From Myxococcales bacterium (GTDB lineage: Bacteria > Myxococcota > Myxococcia > Myxococcales > Myxococcaceae), in NCBI GenBank assembly GCA_016191815.1, contig JACPVI010000045.1, positions 1 to 64,000 on the forward strand: a DNA stretch of 64,000 nt, given 5' to 3'. The translations under genes were made by a program, and so were the position numbers. Shown one piece after another: positions 1-9,865 of this stretch. The notes beneath the pieces are model-generated. The model was given only the letters and a program-made list of their open reading frames with translations, did no database searches and was not told where the DNA came from. Within the stretch, counting starts at the first letter, position 1. Every line of letters starts with the position of its first letter.

Positions 1-143
1 CCGTCGGTGGCTCCGCCGTCGGTGGCTCCGCCGTCGGTGGCTCCGCCGTCGGTGGCTCCGCCGTCGGCGGCTCCGCCGTCGGTGGCTCCGCCGTCGGTGG
101 CTCCGCCGTCGGTGACTCCGCCATCGGTGACTCCGCCGTCGGC
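1..143. repeat. 15-bp coding minisatellite (Thr-Asp-Gly-Gly-Ala repeats)
   Basis: A 15-bp unit (ggctccgccgtcggt on the plus strand) is repeated about nine times with one or two variant bases. On the minus strand it reads Thr-Asp-Gly-Gly-Ala in the frame of the large surface protein. It decays rightwards into irregular DAG/DGG linker codons up to about position 350. Near-identical units at the DNA level suggest recent slippage expansion. Confidence 0.85.
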
Positions 144-3100
144 TGCACCGCCATCGGCGGCTCCGGCGTCGCCCGGTCCCCCATCCGCGACTCCGGCATC
201 GCCAGCTCCAGCGTCGGCCAAACCGCCGTCGCTAGCTCCACCGTCGCCGGCTCCCGCATCCGGACCGACTCCTCCGCCGTCAGCAGAGCCGCCGTCTGGC
301 ACTCCGGCGTCTGGAGCCACTACCGTCACGCCGTCCGACACCACCACCGTCGACAACCCCGCTCCGTTGGTCCCCCTCACCGAGACGAAGTAGGTGGCGC
401 CGGCGACGAGGGGGAGCCCGGTCGCCGAGGCGGACGTCGAAAGGCCCACGTCGACAAAGCCCTGGATGTCAGAGCCTCCCGTGAACGTGCCGATCGCCCA
501 CTCGTACTTTGCGATCCCACTCTCGGCGTCGCCGAAAGGGTCCCAGTTGGCGTCGATGGTGCTGGCCGAGGACTGGACGTCCACATCCGCCGCGGTCCCG
601 TCGCGGACAGCGCCTCCGGCCGGTCCGGAGAAATCGGGCGTGACGCCGTCGGACGTCACCACAGTGGTCAGCCCGGCGCCGTTCGTCGCCCGCACCGTGA
701 CGTAGTACTTGGCACCGCTAGTCAAGGTCAGCCCGGTCGCTGAGACGGACGTCGAAAGCGCCACGTCCACGAAGCCCTGTACCTCCGTCCCGCCCGCCGA
801 CGTCCCGATGGCCCACTCGTACTTCACCGTCCCGCTCTCCGGGTCGCTCGCACCCGCCCAATTCGCGTCGATGGCGGTGACCGAGGTCTGAAAATCGATA
901 TCCGCCCCAGAACCATCGTTCACCTGGCTGAGCGGAGGTCCGCTCGTGTCCACCGTCACTCCGTCGGAGCTGAGCAGGGTGACGAGCCCGGCGCCGTTGG
1001 TCGCGCGTACCGTGACGTAGTACTTGGCGCCGCTGGTCAGAGTGAGCCCGGTCGCCGAAGCCGACGTCGAAAGCGCCACGTCCACGAAGGCCTGCACCTC
1101 CGTCCCGCCCACGGTGGTGCCGATCGCCCACTCGTACTTCACCGTCCCGCTCTCCGGGTCGCTGGCGCCAGCCCAGTTCGCCTCGAGGACAGCGGCGGAG
1201 GTCTGGAAATCGATGTCCGCCGCCGCGCCGTCGTTCACCAGGCTCAAAGGTGGCCCGCTGGTGTCCACCGTCACCCCGTCAGACGTCGCGGTGGCGGTGA
1301 GCGCCGCACCGTTGGTCGCCCGCACCGTCAGGTAGTAGGTCGTCCCGCTGGCGAGGCTGAGCGCCGAGGCCGATGCACTGGTGGAGAGCCCCACGTCCAC
1401 GAATCCTTGGACCTCCGTCCCGCCCACGGTCGTCCCGATCGCCCATTCGTACCGAGTCACGCCGCTCTCGGTGTCGGCGAATACGTCCCAGTTGCCGTCG
1501 AAGCTGGTGCTCGACGACTGGAAGTCGATGTCCACTCCAGTCCCGTCCCGAGCTCCGCCGGGCACCGGGGCAGAGGTATCGACGGTGAAGGTCCACGTGG
1601 CGCTGTTCGGGCTGGTGACCGAATTCACCGTCTGCGTCGCGTACCAGCTGTGGGAGCCCACCGACAGCGCTGCGGGAACGTGGGCGAAGCTCGGGCCGGC
1701 CGAAGTCCCGGAGAGAACGCCGTCGACGAAGACGCTGACCGTTGAGCCTGGCTCGGCGGAGCCGCTGAGAGTGGGCGTCGTGGTGGACAGGAAGCTGTTG
1801 TCAGCCGGGGAGAGCAGCGCCGGAGCGGGTGGCGGGTACGGCACCTGCGCGCTCGCGAAGCCAATCAGGCGGCCGCAGGAACTGTTCCAGCTCGCGGCGA
1901 CCGCGTAGTTGCCGTACACCGTATAGGTGACGCTCGCGAACGAGGTGGACACGTTGGCCGCCCCGCCCGAAGTCACGTCCACCGGTGAGACGGTGGCGCT
2001 TCGGAAGGACGCGCCGAGCGGATCGTCCACCTGGAAGCTCACCCGGGTTCCCAGGTAGCCCGACTGGGCCGCGGTGTTCGAGACGACCGCCGCCAGCGGC
2101 AAGGCGGCGTTGTTCTGCGCCACCGCGGGGACGATCAACGACACGGCGCCGCTGTTCTCGACGGCGACCGGACCGACCTCCCTCAGCAAGGTGGCGCCGG
2201 TCCAGAGTTGAACTTTCCAGCTCCCCGGCCCATCGGTGGAGGCGAGCGTGTACGACCCGGTGCCAGTACCCGACGGATCGGTGGGCAGATTCTGGCTCGA
2301 CACCACCACCGCCGAGGCGTCGACGTAGCGGAGCTGGTAGTTGGTCGTGGTGTTGGGGGTCAGCCCGAGCGCCTTCACGTAGATGGTCGCGCACGCGGGG
2401 AAGGTGCGCGCTCCGATGCCGAAGAGGGGATCCTTGTAGGTTTGGAGATTCCCGATGGAGACGTGATCGTCGGCCCAGGCCGAGCCGGTGCCGGTGGCCG
2501 TGGTCCTCGCCGCAGTGGAGCTCGGCGTTCCGGAGGCGGGCGTGGCGATCTCCGTCACCAGGTACACCCCCCCCCCGAACGGGGCCAAGGTGACGGATCC
2601 GCTGATCGGCGCCCCGTCGCTTGGGTTTCCGTCGCCGTTGGGGTCGGTCCACCACTGAATGGTGTATCCGACGGCCAGCGTCCCGGTCTGGCTCAAGGTC
2701 ACCGTGTTCGGCGTGTCCAGGCTGTTGATGAGCGCGTGCGGAAGATAGATGGATGAGCCCGCCGGACCGATGAGCTGGCTGCTCGGCGCGGTGTAGGAGG
2801 GGCTGAGCGTCAGCCCGTTCAGCACGGTGAGCCGGTCGCGCGCCGACCCGTTCGCCTGCGGCAGGGACTGCGACTGGGCGGAGATGGTCACGGCGTCTAC
2901 CGTGCCGACGACTGTCGCGGCCGGGATGGTCACTTTGAGCCACACCGTCTTGGTAGCTCCCGGCGCCAGCGTGATGCTGGGAGTGCTCGCGTCCCAGGTG
3001 CCGTCTCCGTTGGCGTCGGTGGCGATCAGCGTCCCGGGCGCGCCGGCCGAGTCGTCGTACAGGCCGATCCACCACCCCTGGGCGCTGAGCACGCGGTAGT

Positions 3101-4442
3101 CCAACGTGTCCGACACCGCCTGGTGGTTGCCGACGAGGTGAGGACCCAGGTTGACCGTGAGCCCAGGCGTGCCGCTCGCGGCGAGATCCGGCGTCACCGT
3201 CACCAGGCCGATGCGGGTGGTGTCCACCACAGACTGCGAAACCTGGGCTGGCCGCCGGACCGAGGTGGCCGTCGCTCGCAAGGTGTCGGTGGAGCCGCCA
3301 AGTCCCGCGGCCGCGCGCAGCTGGACCACCACGTTCTTGAGCGCCCCGGCCACCATCGTGCCGGTGTCGGGCCTGCCGTCGGCGTCCGAGTCGTCCGCCC
3401 CGGCGGGGGCGGTGTCGCCCGGATCGACGAAGTCACCATCCCCGTTCGCATCCAGCGCCAGGAGCGAGCCCGGACCACAGGAGCCGTCGTCGCCGTAGAA
3501 AGCGATCCCCGAAGCGGTGCTCGAGGTGGCGGAGAAGTTGTAGGCATCCTGGAACTGCCCGGTGTTCTCGACGGTGTGGCAGTAGCTGATGCTCGCGCCG
3601 GGAGCGACCGCTCCGGTGCGGTTCGGGGTGAAGGACACGGCGAACACTCCGAAGGTGCCGAGCTTCCCGTCGGATCCTCCGACGTTGTCGATGGCGGAGT
3701 TGAAGGCGTCGTTGTTCTTCGACGCCACGTGCCAATAGATCGGCGTGCCGCTGGGGACCCCCAGCGAGGCCCAGGGGATGAGCACCTCGAAGCGGTCGCC
3801 GCCGGCGGCGCCGCTCTGGGTGACCGGCCCGTAGGTGCGCGAGGCCAGGTTGAGGCTGCCGGGCAAGTCGTAGCCGTCGACGAAGCCCACTGCTCCGGGG
3901 GCGGGGCATGCCGCCGCGCCCGGGCAGGCCATCGCGTCGCCGCCCGCGTTGGCCGGGGAGTAGCCGAACACCTCGACGTCCACCGTGGGCCCGCCGGAGT
4001 TCCAGGTCACCCGGCACACCTTGTCCGACGCTTCGGCGAGGCCGTCGGCGTCGAGGTCCATGATGAAGAAGTACTTCATCACCGAGCCGGTGTTCGATTC
4101 GCGGATGAGGAAGGTGTAGATGTTGGTCGAGTCGTAGGTCCAGGCGAACTTCAAGATGTCGCGGCCGTTCCCCCCGATTTGGGTGCAGTCCCGGTCGGGG
4201 TTGGTCGGGTAACAGCCCGCGCCCACCAGGCTCGCGTTCCCGTCCACCGACACCTGGAGCGGGTTGAGCAGCACCTGTTTCCAGTCGGCGAATAGGCCGT
4301 CGATGGTGATGGTGACGAGCGTGGGCAGGGCGCTGGCGCGGCTCTCGTGGCCCGAGGCGACGATCGCCAGCGCGGCGGCGAGCACGCAGGCACTTCCCCG
4401 GCTCCACTGCGTCGAGGCGCTTTTCGTCTCCGTGGCGGCCAT
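1..4442 (-). CDS. Large multidomain cell-surface protein (partial; C-terminus beyond left edge)
   Basis: The minus-strand frame is open from ATG 4442 to the left edge, about 1480 residues. An SD-like GAAGGGGAAGAG precedes the ATG. Residues 1-40 look like a long signal peptide with a hydrophobic core ([10 protein letters not shown]). A segment near '[10 protein letters not shown]' resembles CBM9/DOMON-like surface modules. Then come DUF11-like and Ig-like stretches (for example '[20 protein letters not shown]', around residue 880). From about residue 955 there are four tandem FN3-like domains of about 104 residues, each with a YEWAIGT core and an SDGVTV end. After residue 1365 a DAG/DGG linker passes into perfect TDGGA repeats. 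It lies 11 bp downstream of an outer-membrane barrel gene, so co-expression is likely. Function is inferred as adhesion or surface display. The C-terminal sorting signal is not visible. Confidence 0.85.
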   Translation of the reverse strand, partial: MAATETKSASTQWSRGSACVLAAALAIVASGHESRASALPTLVTITIDGLFADWKQVLLNPLQVSVDGNASLVGAGCYPTNPDRDCTQIGGNGRDILKFAWTYDSTNIYTFLIRESNTGSVMKYFFIMDLDADGLAEASDKVCRVTWNSGGPTVDVEVFGYSPANAGGDAMACPGAAACPAPGAVGFVDGYDLPGSLNLASRTYGPVTQSGAAGGDRFEVLIPWASLGVPSGTPIYWHVASKNNDAFNSAIDNVGGSDGKLGTFGVFAVSFTPNRTGAVAPGASISYCHTVENTGQFQDAYNFSATSSTASGIAFYGDDGSCGPGSLLALDANGDGDFVDPGDTAPAGADDSDADGRPDTGTMVAGALKNVVVQLRAAAGLGGSTDTLRATATSVRRPAQVSQSVVDTTRIGLVTVTPDLAASGTPGLTVNLGPHLVGNHQAVSDTLDYRVLSAQGWWIGLYDDSAGAPGTLIATDANGDGTWDASTPSITLAPGATKTVWLKVTIPAATVVGTVDAVTISAQSQSLPQANGSARDRLTVLNGLTLSPSYTAPSSQLIGPAGSSIYLPHALINSLDTPNTVTLSQTGTLAVGYTIQWWTDPNGDGNPSDGAPISGSVTLAPFGGGVYLVTEIATPASGTPSSTAARTTATGTGSAWADDHVSIGNLQTYKDPLFGIGARTFPACATIYVKALGLTPNTTTNYQLRYVDASAVVVSSQNLPTDPSGTGTGSYTLASTDGPGSWKVQLWTGATLLREVGPVAVENSGAVSLIVPAVAQNNAALPLAAVVSNTAAQSGYLGTRVSFQVDDPLGASFRSATVSPVDVTSGGAANVSTSFASVTYTVYGNYAVAASWNSSCGRLIGFASAQVPYPPPAPALLSPADNSFLSTTTPTLSGSAEPGSTVSVFVDGVLSGTSAGPSFAHVPAALSVGSHSWYATQTVNSVTSPNSATWTFTVDTSAPVPGGARDGTGVDIDFQSSSTSFDGNWDVFADTESGVTRYEWAIGTTVGGTEVQGFVDVGLSTSASASALSLASGTTYYLTVRATNGAALTATATSDGVTVDTSGPPLSLVNDGAAADIDFQTSAAVLEANWAGASDPESGTVKYEWAIGTTVGGTEVQAFVDVALSTSASATGLTLTSGAKYYVTVRATNGAGLVTLLSSDGVTVDTSGPPLSQVNDGSGADIDFQTSVTAIDANWAGASDPESGTVKYEWAIGTSAGGTEVQGFVDVALSTSVSATGLTLTSGAKYYVTVRATNGAGLTTVVTSDGVTPDFSGPAGGAVRDGTAADVDVQSSASTIDANWDPFGDAESGIAKYEWAIGTFTGGSDIQGFVDVGLSTSASATGLPLVAGATYFVSVRGTNGAGLSTVVVSDGVTVVAPDAGVPDGGSADGGGVGPDAGAGDGGASDGGLADAGAGDAGVADGGPGDAGAADGGAADGGVTDGGVTDGGATDGGATDGGAADGGATDGGATDGGATDGGATD

Positions 4443-4453
4443 GCTCTTCCCCT

Positions 4454-5371
4454 TCACTTGCGTGGAGCGAACGCGATACCCGCCAACAGCCGGAAGGCCG
4501 GCGAACCCGGGTGGGTGCCGAGACCCGGTCCGCCGAGCAGGAAGACCTCCATCGGCGAGGTGGAGGCGTAGCGCCCTCCCAACAGGAGCTCCAGCGCCGC
4601 CGGGTTGCCGTCCAGCGGGAGGACCGCCTTCAAACCCGCCTCGAGGCGAAGCCTCGGGCCCAACGTGGCGGCCGCCACCCCGAAGCGCAGCTGGCTACCG
4701 ACACTCTGGCCCGGAAACGGCGATACCGGGACGGTGCGCAAGAGCGCCCCGAGATCCACCGACAAGATGGCGCTGCTCAGCTCCGCGCTGGCCACCACCC
4801 TGGGCGCCAGGGCGAGCCCCGGGTCGGAGAGGAATGCTTCGCGGCTGCCAAAAGGGAGTGAGAGGCCCAGCTCGCCGGCAACGTCTACCGGCGCCTCCTT
4901 GAGCAGCCCCGCTCGGGTGGAGAGGATCGCGTGCCTGGCAGAAACCGTGGGCGAGCCGATGCCGACCCCCGCGGGAGGGACAATCGGCGAATCCGGCCCG
5001 AAGTCCCCCGCTTGAACGCCGAGCAGGGGAATGTTCAGTGAAACCTCCAGCTTGTCCGTGGCAGCAAAGGCGCCGGCGGCGTGGAGGGTGAAGCGGTCGC
5101 GGATGAGCGCCCCCTCACGCACCCCATTGCGCATCAGCAGCAGCGGCTGGTTCTCGTAGTGGCCGGTGACCGAGGCGCGGTAGGAGTGCCTGGGCATCAT
5201 CCGGCCCCCGCCGAGGAGGAGCGACTGGCGGGCCGACGCGTCCAGCTCGAGCAGCTCGAAGTCGTACCCGTTGCCGGTCCGGGCTCCGCCCTGGGCGGCC
5301 GAGGCGATCGGTGTCGCAATCAGGAGCAGCGTCGCGTGGTGGATCAACCGCATGGGCCCGAGTCGAGGCAT
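4454..5371 (-). CDS. Outer-membrane beta-barrel protein (OmpA N-domain-like)
   Basis: A 305-residue protein with a signal peptide; the hydrophobic core is 'HATLLLIATPIASA'. The rest alternates short amphipathic strands and turns, typical of an outer-membrane barrel. The end (RLLAGIAFAPRK) resembles the last strand of barrel domains found before OmpA peptidoglycan-binding domains in myxobacterial proteins, but no OmpA C-domain is present. The ATG at 5371 has GGAGGGG nine bases upstream; an internal Met at 5353 would give a more compact signal peptide. It is the first gene of a pair with the giant surface protein, so a role in anchoring or exporting that protein is an inference. Confidence 0.7.
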   Translation of the reverse strand: MPRLGPMRLIHHATLLLIATPIASAAQGGARTGNGYDFELLELDASARQSLLLGGGRMMPRHSYRASVTGHYENQPLLLMRNGVREGALIRDRFTLHAAGAFAATDKLEVSLNIPLLGVQAGDFGPDSPIVPPAGVGIGSPTVSARHAILSTRAGLLKEAPVDVAGELGLSLPFGSREAFLSDPGLALAPRVVASAELSSAILSVDLGALLRTVPVSPFPGQSVGSQLRFGVAAATLGPRLRLEAGLKAVLPLDGNPAALELLLGGRYASTSPMEVFLLGGPGLGTHPGSPAFRLLAGIAFAPRK

Positions 5372-5424
5372 CTCCCTGTTCCCCTCCGAGCGATCCTCAT
5401 CCGAATGGCCGATGCTCTCAAGTA

Positions 5425-5448
5425 GTCAGGGGCAATCTCTCCCCTGAC
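5425..5448. promoter_or_regulatory. Perfect inverted repeat between divergent genes
   Basis: GTCAGGGG and CCCCTGAC are separated by 8 bases in the 108-bp gap between the divergent barrel gene and the SRAP gene. It could be an operator or a short hairpin. No poly-T follows, so a terminator is less likely. Confidence 0.4.
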
Positions 5449-5479
5449 ACCTGACGCGTCGCGGTACACTGCGAGCAAG

Positions 5480-6139
5480 ATGTGTGGCCGCTACACCCTG
5501 AAGACGCCGGCCAGCGACCTCCAAGCAGAGCTAGAGCTGGACGAGGCCCCCGCAAAGCTTCGGCAGCGCTACAACATCGCTCCCACCCAGGACGCGGCCA
5601 TCGTCCCCAACGGCGAGCACCGGCGGCTGGAGGCGGCCAGGTGGGGCCTCCTCCCGCACTGGGCCAAGGACGCGCGAATCGGGAACAAGATGATCAACGC
5701 GCGCGCCGAGACGGTGGCCGAGAAACCTGCCTACCGCGAAGCGCTGAAGCGGCGGCGGTGCCTGGTTCCCGCCGACGGCTTCTTCGAGTGGAAGCAGGGG
5801 CCGCTCGGAAAGTCGCCGCTGCACGTGCGCAGGCGAGACGGCCGGCCGTTCGCGTTCGCCGGGCTCTTCGAGAGCTGGCGAGGGCCGGAGGGCGAAGTGA
5901 GAAGCTTCACCATCATCACCAGCTCCGCCAACCCGCTCGTGTCGACCTTTCACCAGCGCATGCCGGTCATCCTCGCGCGGGAGGACTTCGACCTCTGGCT
6001 CTCTCCCGAACCGGTGGAGCCGGCGCGGCTGTTGCCGCTTTTGCGCCCATATCCTCACGACGACCTCGAGGTCTACGAGGTGAGCCGGCTGGTCAATTCG
6101 CCTTCGAACGACGTTCCGGAGTGCATCGCGCCAGCCTAG
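5480..6139 (+). CDS. yedK: SRAP-family abasic-site DNA-crosslinking protein (YedK/HMCES)
   Basis: A 219-residue protein of the usual family length. It begins Met-Cys-Gly-Arg-Tyr; Cys2 is the residue exposed after Met removal that forms the thiazolidine crosslink to abasic sites in single-stranded DNA. Other family motifs are present: 'YNIAPTQ', 'ARWGLLPHWAKD', 'NARAETVAEKPAYR', 'RCLVPADGFFEWK' and 'FHQRMPVIL'. The His of the last motif and the Asn of NARAET are conserved active-site residues. It is a single-gene unit with its own upstream gap, and it converges on the cytochrome operon across 164 bp with no recognisable feature. Identification is firm. Confidence 0.95.
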   Translation: MCGRYTLKTPASDLQAELELDEAPAKLRQRYNIAPTQDAAIVPNGEHRRLEAARWGLLPHWAKDARIGNKMINARAETVAEKPAYREALKRRRCLVPADGFFEWKQGPLGKSPLHVRRRDGRPFAFAGLFESWRGPEGEVRSFTIITSSANPLVSTFHQRMPVILAREDFDLWLSPEPVEPARLLPLLRPYPHDDLEVYEVSRLVNSPSNDVPECIAPA

Positions 6140-6303
6140 AGCACCGAACAGGTTACCCGGCCTGCTGCGGCCGCCGATCCTCTCCCTGCGGCCGGGGCGC
6201 ATGTCCGGTAGACATACGCAGCCCAGGGCCGCGTCGGTCCGTTGCTCGACGGGCCCACCAGGCGCGGCCTCACCAGGCTCGCCGAGCATGGGTTGTAGTG
6301 CGA

Positions 6304-9300
6304 CTACCGGCCGCCGCCCGCCGGAGACTTCGCGCCCGGAGCTTTGGCCGCCGCCTGCGGCTGCGCCTGGGTTTCCGGCAAGCTCATCACCCAGTCGCGG
6401 AGCATCTGGATCTGCTTCTCCTGCGAGCCCCCGAAGTACTTCGGATACATCTGGGCCGAGAAGTCGTCCGGGGTGAAGAAGGAGGGCATGCGCGTTCCCT
6501 CCTGCAGCGACTGGGGGTTCTTGATCCACTCCGCCACCCAGTCCGGCCGAAGGCGAGCTTTGGCCCGGAGGAAATCGGGCGCGAGCGAAGCCCGATCCTG
6601 GTCGGGCGACGGCTCTCCTGAAGTATGGCAGGCGAAGCAGCGCAGCTCCGCCACCATCGCGCGCACCTCCTCGAGATCCTTCCCCTCGGGAGCCTTCGCG
6701 CTCACCGAGAGGTACGGCCAGGGCACCTTGGCCTTGGCGGAGAAGCCGCGGACGATCGCCCCCGCGTCCTCGTCGTTGAACGGGAAGGTGGGCATCCGCA
6801 CGTCCAGCCACGGCCGGAGGTTTTGGCTCGGATCCTTGAGGAAATCGAAGAACCAATCCGGCTGCACGCGCCAGCCCTGCTCTTGCAGGACGGGCGGCGC
6901 CATCGACAGTTGATCCTCGAGGTAGATGTCGCGGATCCGCCCGCCCTCGCCGTCGATGAGGTGGCAGCCCGTGCAGTTGTAGTACTCGATCACCTGATCC
7001 CCGCGGGCGATCGACGAAAGCCGCTGGTTGTTGGAGACCAGGTAGGCGGTCGGCACCTTGTCGCCGGTGCGCGAGCGGAGGAAGGTCATCACCGCCTCGA
7101 CCTCGTCGTCCGAGAGATCGAACTGCGGCATGCGGGTGTCCACCCGCTCGTAGCGGTAGACCCGTGGCGCCCGGACCTTGAGGTCGACGAAGTTGTACCA
7201 GCTGTGCAGCCGCGGGTTGGGAATGGCGTTCCCGAAGTCGAGCAGGTCCACCGTCTTGCGGCCGTGGCCGTTCAGCTCGGTGCCGATCTTCGGGTCGTTC
7301 TCGTGGCCCTTCACCAGGTGGCAGCCGGCGCAGCCGTACTTGATGATCAGCTTGTCGCCCTGCTCCGCGGCGGCGTCGAATTCAGGCGTACCCTCCTGGG
7401 CGAGCAGCGGCGGATCCTCGAACAACTGGCCCGCCTTGAGGGTGACCAGGTAGGCCACGATGTCGGCCGCCTCCCGGTCGGAGAGCCGAAGATTGGGCAT
7501 CCGCGAGGCGCTCCACATCGCCTGGGGGTTCTTGAGCCAGGCGAACAGCCAGCGCGGGTCCGCCATGAGGCCGACGTTCGAGAGATTCGGCGCGAAATCC
7601 CTCGCGGCCGAGGCGGTGAGGCTTCGAGGCGCCTCGCACTCGCCCGGCTCGGCCGGCGTGCCGCGGCTCTTCCCCTTCTCGAGCTGATCGGGCGTACACA
7701 ACTTCTCCGGAGGCGAGAAGGTGTGGCAGGCGCGGCAGCCGACCTTTTGGACCAGCACCTTGCCGCGTGATTCGTCGCCCGGCGGCGGAGGGGGGAGGTC
7801 CTGCGGATCGGAGTGCTTCCAGAGGTAAGCGACGATCTTTTGCACCTCCTCGCGCCGGAGCAGCTCCTCAGGGCTGCCCTTCCTCACCGTGTGGTCCGGA
7901 TTCAACGCCTCGGGCCAGAAGTTCGGCATCTTGGTCCTCGGCCTGAAGCCCTTGGGGTAGGAGAGCCAAGTCACCAGGAATGCCGAGTTGGTCTTCTTCT
8001 TGAGGTCGGTGAGGGTCGGCCCGAGCTTGGGGATGTTGGCGAAGACATCGAGCGGATGGCAGCCATGGCAGCCCAGCTCCGCCACCAGGCGGCGCCCCCG
8101 GCTGTAGGTAGGGGCGAACTCGAGGTCCACCTCGTCGGTGTGGCACTTGGCGCAGGAGGACTCCACGAAGTGCCGCTGCCGCTTCGCCCACTCGCCGGGC
8201 ACCCCCTCGCTGGAGGCGGGCGGCCCGAAGCTCTTCGGCCGGAACTTCTTGTGGGTGACCAGGTCCAGCATTGGCCGCTCCCAGTACGGGTCGTCGTAGC
8301 CATGGTTGAACGCATGGCCGGCGACGCCCTTGGTCTGCTGCCCCTGGCCCTCGTGGCAGGTGGTGCAGCCGAACTTCTCCGGGGGATGGTTGTTGCCCAG
8401 AAGCTTGCCCCGATAGGGGTGGGTGCGCGCCCAAACCGGCAGCTCGAAGAGCACCGGCCCAAGGGAGCCGAGCTTCTTGGCGTCCTCGCCCGAGGCGCAG
8501 GCCTTCGGCAGCTCCCGGAGCGACTTGAGCGAAGGAGAGGCGCCCTCGCATCTGGGCCTGAGCCAGCCGAGGAGCTGATCCTTCTGGGCGCCCTCCACGC
8601 ACTTCTCCCCTGCCGCGGAGAGCGCCAGAGCGCACGCGGACCAAGTCTTCCCATCCGCCCCCGGCTTCTCCTTGGGATCTTCCACATAGGGCGCGAGCGC
8701 CGCCCAGCGGTTGCTCGAGAGGCAGGCCGCGGAGAGCTTCTCGTCGCCGGCGAGCACCGCTCCCATCGAGCGCGGCCCGCAGTAGGTGGCCAACACCTCG
8801 TACACCCGCCCGCGCAGCGGCCCTTTGACACAGTGGCCGCCCTCGACCTCGAGCGAGCCCTTCTCCGACGCCGCCCGGTCCCACTCCAGGCCGCAGATCG
8901 CGCTGGCGGTCTCCCGGTAGCTCTGGAGCGTCTCCGGGTTCACGCAATAGGCAGCCTGCACCTTCTCGGGCGTGGCGTCGGGCTCCGCGGCGGCGGCGAG
9001 CACCTCGTGAGGCTGGTTGAAGCCGCAGCGGTCGATCGCCGCATGGCAGTTCTGGCAGCGGTCCACCGCGCTGTCGTAGTTGATGAGCCAGTACTGGGTC
9101 AGCTCGGTGCCCTTGCCGAGCGCGGCCTTCACCGCCTCCTTGGCGGTGACCACCGGCTCTTCCGCGTTCTCGATCGCCGCGGCCAGCCGGTTGCGCTGCC
9201 CCTCCTTCTGGTCGAGCCGGGCCTCCACCTCCGCCTGCTGCTTGGCGGCCTCGGCCGCCTCCTCGCTCGCCTTGGCGGTCTGCTCGTGGATCTTCCTCCG

Positions 9301-9858
9301 TTCCTCCTCCAGCTCCTTCATCTGGCGGAGCTCCCGCTCGGCCTGATCCACCGCCACCTCGGCGGCCCGCTGGTTTCCGGCCTGCCGCTGCTTGCGCGCG
9401 GTCTCCCGGGCGTTGGCCTCCAGGTGGGTGGCGTGCTGCAGCCGGTAGAAGAGCCCGTCGTCCTCGCTCTTGAGGAGCTTCACCTTGAGGTCGGCGTCCG
9501 CGGCGTCGATCGACGCCTGCTCCAGCTCGGCGCGGATCCGGCGGACCTCCTCCCGATCCTTGGCCACCTGGTCCTCGAGCTGCCAAAGCTGCTCCTTCGC
9601 CTCGGCGACGGTGATGGTCTTTCCAGGGTGGCTGGGGTCGGCGACCTTGAGGTCGCCCTTCCCAAGCTGGCGCTCGAAGTAGGCGAGGTCCAGCGAGGCC
9701 TTGGCCTTCTGGTGGGCGGAGAGCTGCTCCTGGTAGCCCTTCCACGGCCGGCGATCGAGGTACTCGTCGAAGAAGGACCAGGCCGTGCAGATGGCGATCA
9801 GCGTGGAAAGGATGAAGAACGACAGCGAGTAATTCTGTCTCTCGACCGGCTTGCCCAT
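6304..9858 (-). CDS. Membrane-anchored octaheme cytochrome c, subunit of a quinol:cytochrome c oxidoreductase
   Basis: An 1184-residue protein. One N-terminal membrane helix (about residues 10-30) is followed by a long Glu/Arg/Lys/Ala-rich coiled coil (about 75-240). Eight CxxCH heme sites follow, with first Cys near residues 268, 498, 569, 597, 708, 843, 962 and 1074. The last five lie in repeated mono-heme cytochrome c folds with downstream Met ligands ('RMPNL', 'RMPQF', 'RMPTF', 'RMPSF'). Extra Cys residues between 305 and 455 are not in heme motifs. The gene starts 7 bp after the subunit-IV-like gene and ends the Rieske/cyt b operon. It probably replaces cytochrome c1/f and carries electrons to periplasmic acceptors. 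The low-complexity tail is Ala/Pro/Gly-rich. Confidence 0.9.
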   Translation of the reverse strand: MGKPVERQNYSLSFFILSTLIAICTAWSFFDEYLDRRPWKGYQEQLSAHQKAKASLDLAYFERQLGKGDLKVADPSHPGKTITVAEAKEQLWQLEDQVAKDREEVRRIRAELEQASIDAADADLKVKLLKSEDDGLFYRLQHATHLEANARETARKQRQAGNQRAAEVAVDQAERELRQMKELEEERRKIHEQTAKASEEAAEAAKQQAEVEARLDQKEGQRNRLAAAIENAEEPVVTAKEAVKAALGKGTELTQYWLINYDSAVDRCQNCHAAIDRCGFNQPHEVLAAAAEPDATPEKVQAAYCVNPETLQSYRETASAICGLEWDRAASEKGSLEVEGGHCVKGPLRGRVYEVLATYCGPRSMGAVLAGDEKLSAACLSSNRWAALAPYVEDPKEKPGADGKTWSACALALSAAGEKCVEGAQKDQLLGWLRPRCEGASPSLKSLRELPKACASGEDAKKLGSLGPVLFELPVWARTHPYRGKLLGNNHPPEKFGCTTCHEGQGQQTKGVAGHAFNHGYDDPYWERPMLDLVTHKKFRPKSFGPPASSEGVPGEWAKRQRHFVESSCAKCHTDEVDLEFAPTYSRGRRLVAELGCHGCHPLDVFANIPKLGPTLTDLKKKTNSAFLVTWLSYPKGFRPRTKMPNFWPEALNPDHTVRKGSPEELLRREEVQKIVAYLWKHSDPQDLPPPPPGDESRGKVLVQKVGCRACHTFSPPEKLCTPDQLEKGKSRGTPAEPGECEAPRSLTASAARDFAPNLSNVGLMADPRWLFAWLKNPQAMWSASRMPNLRLSDREAADIVAYLVTLKAGQLFEDPPLLAQEGTPEFDAAAEQGDKLIIKYGCAGCHLVKGHENDPKIGTELNGHGRKTVDLLDFGNAIPNPRLHSWYNFVDLKVRAPRVYRYERVDTRMPQFDLSDDEVEAVMTFLRSRTGDKVPTAYLVSNNQRLSSIARGDQVIEYYNCTGCHLIDGEGGRIRDIYLEDQLSMAPPVLQEQGWRVQPDWFFDFLKDPSQNLRPWLDVRMPTFPFNDEDAGAIVRGFSAKAKVPWPYLSVSAKAPEGKDLEEVRAMVAELRCFACHTSGEPSPDQDRASLAPDFLRAKARLRPDWVAEWIKNPQSLQEGTRMPSFFTPDDFSAQMYPKYFGGSQEKQIQMLRDWVMSLPETQAQPQAAAKAPGAKSPAGGGR

Positions 9859-9865
9859 GCTCGTC

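Noticed and set aside
1-143. CRISPR-like array
   Set aside because: The 15-bp units are contiguous, without spacers, and translate as a pentapeptide repeat.
7-1908. Series of plus-strand Pro/Ser-rich ORFs at the left edge
   Set aside because: Shadows of the open minus-strand surface protein, which has FN3-like repeats in the correct frame and extends off the window.
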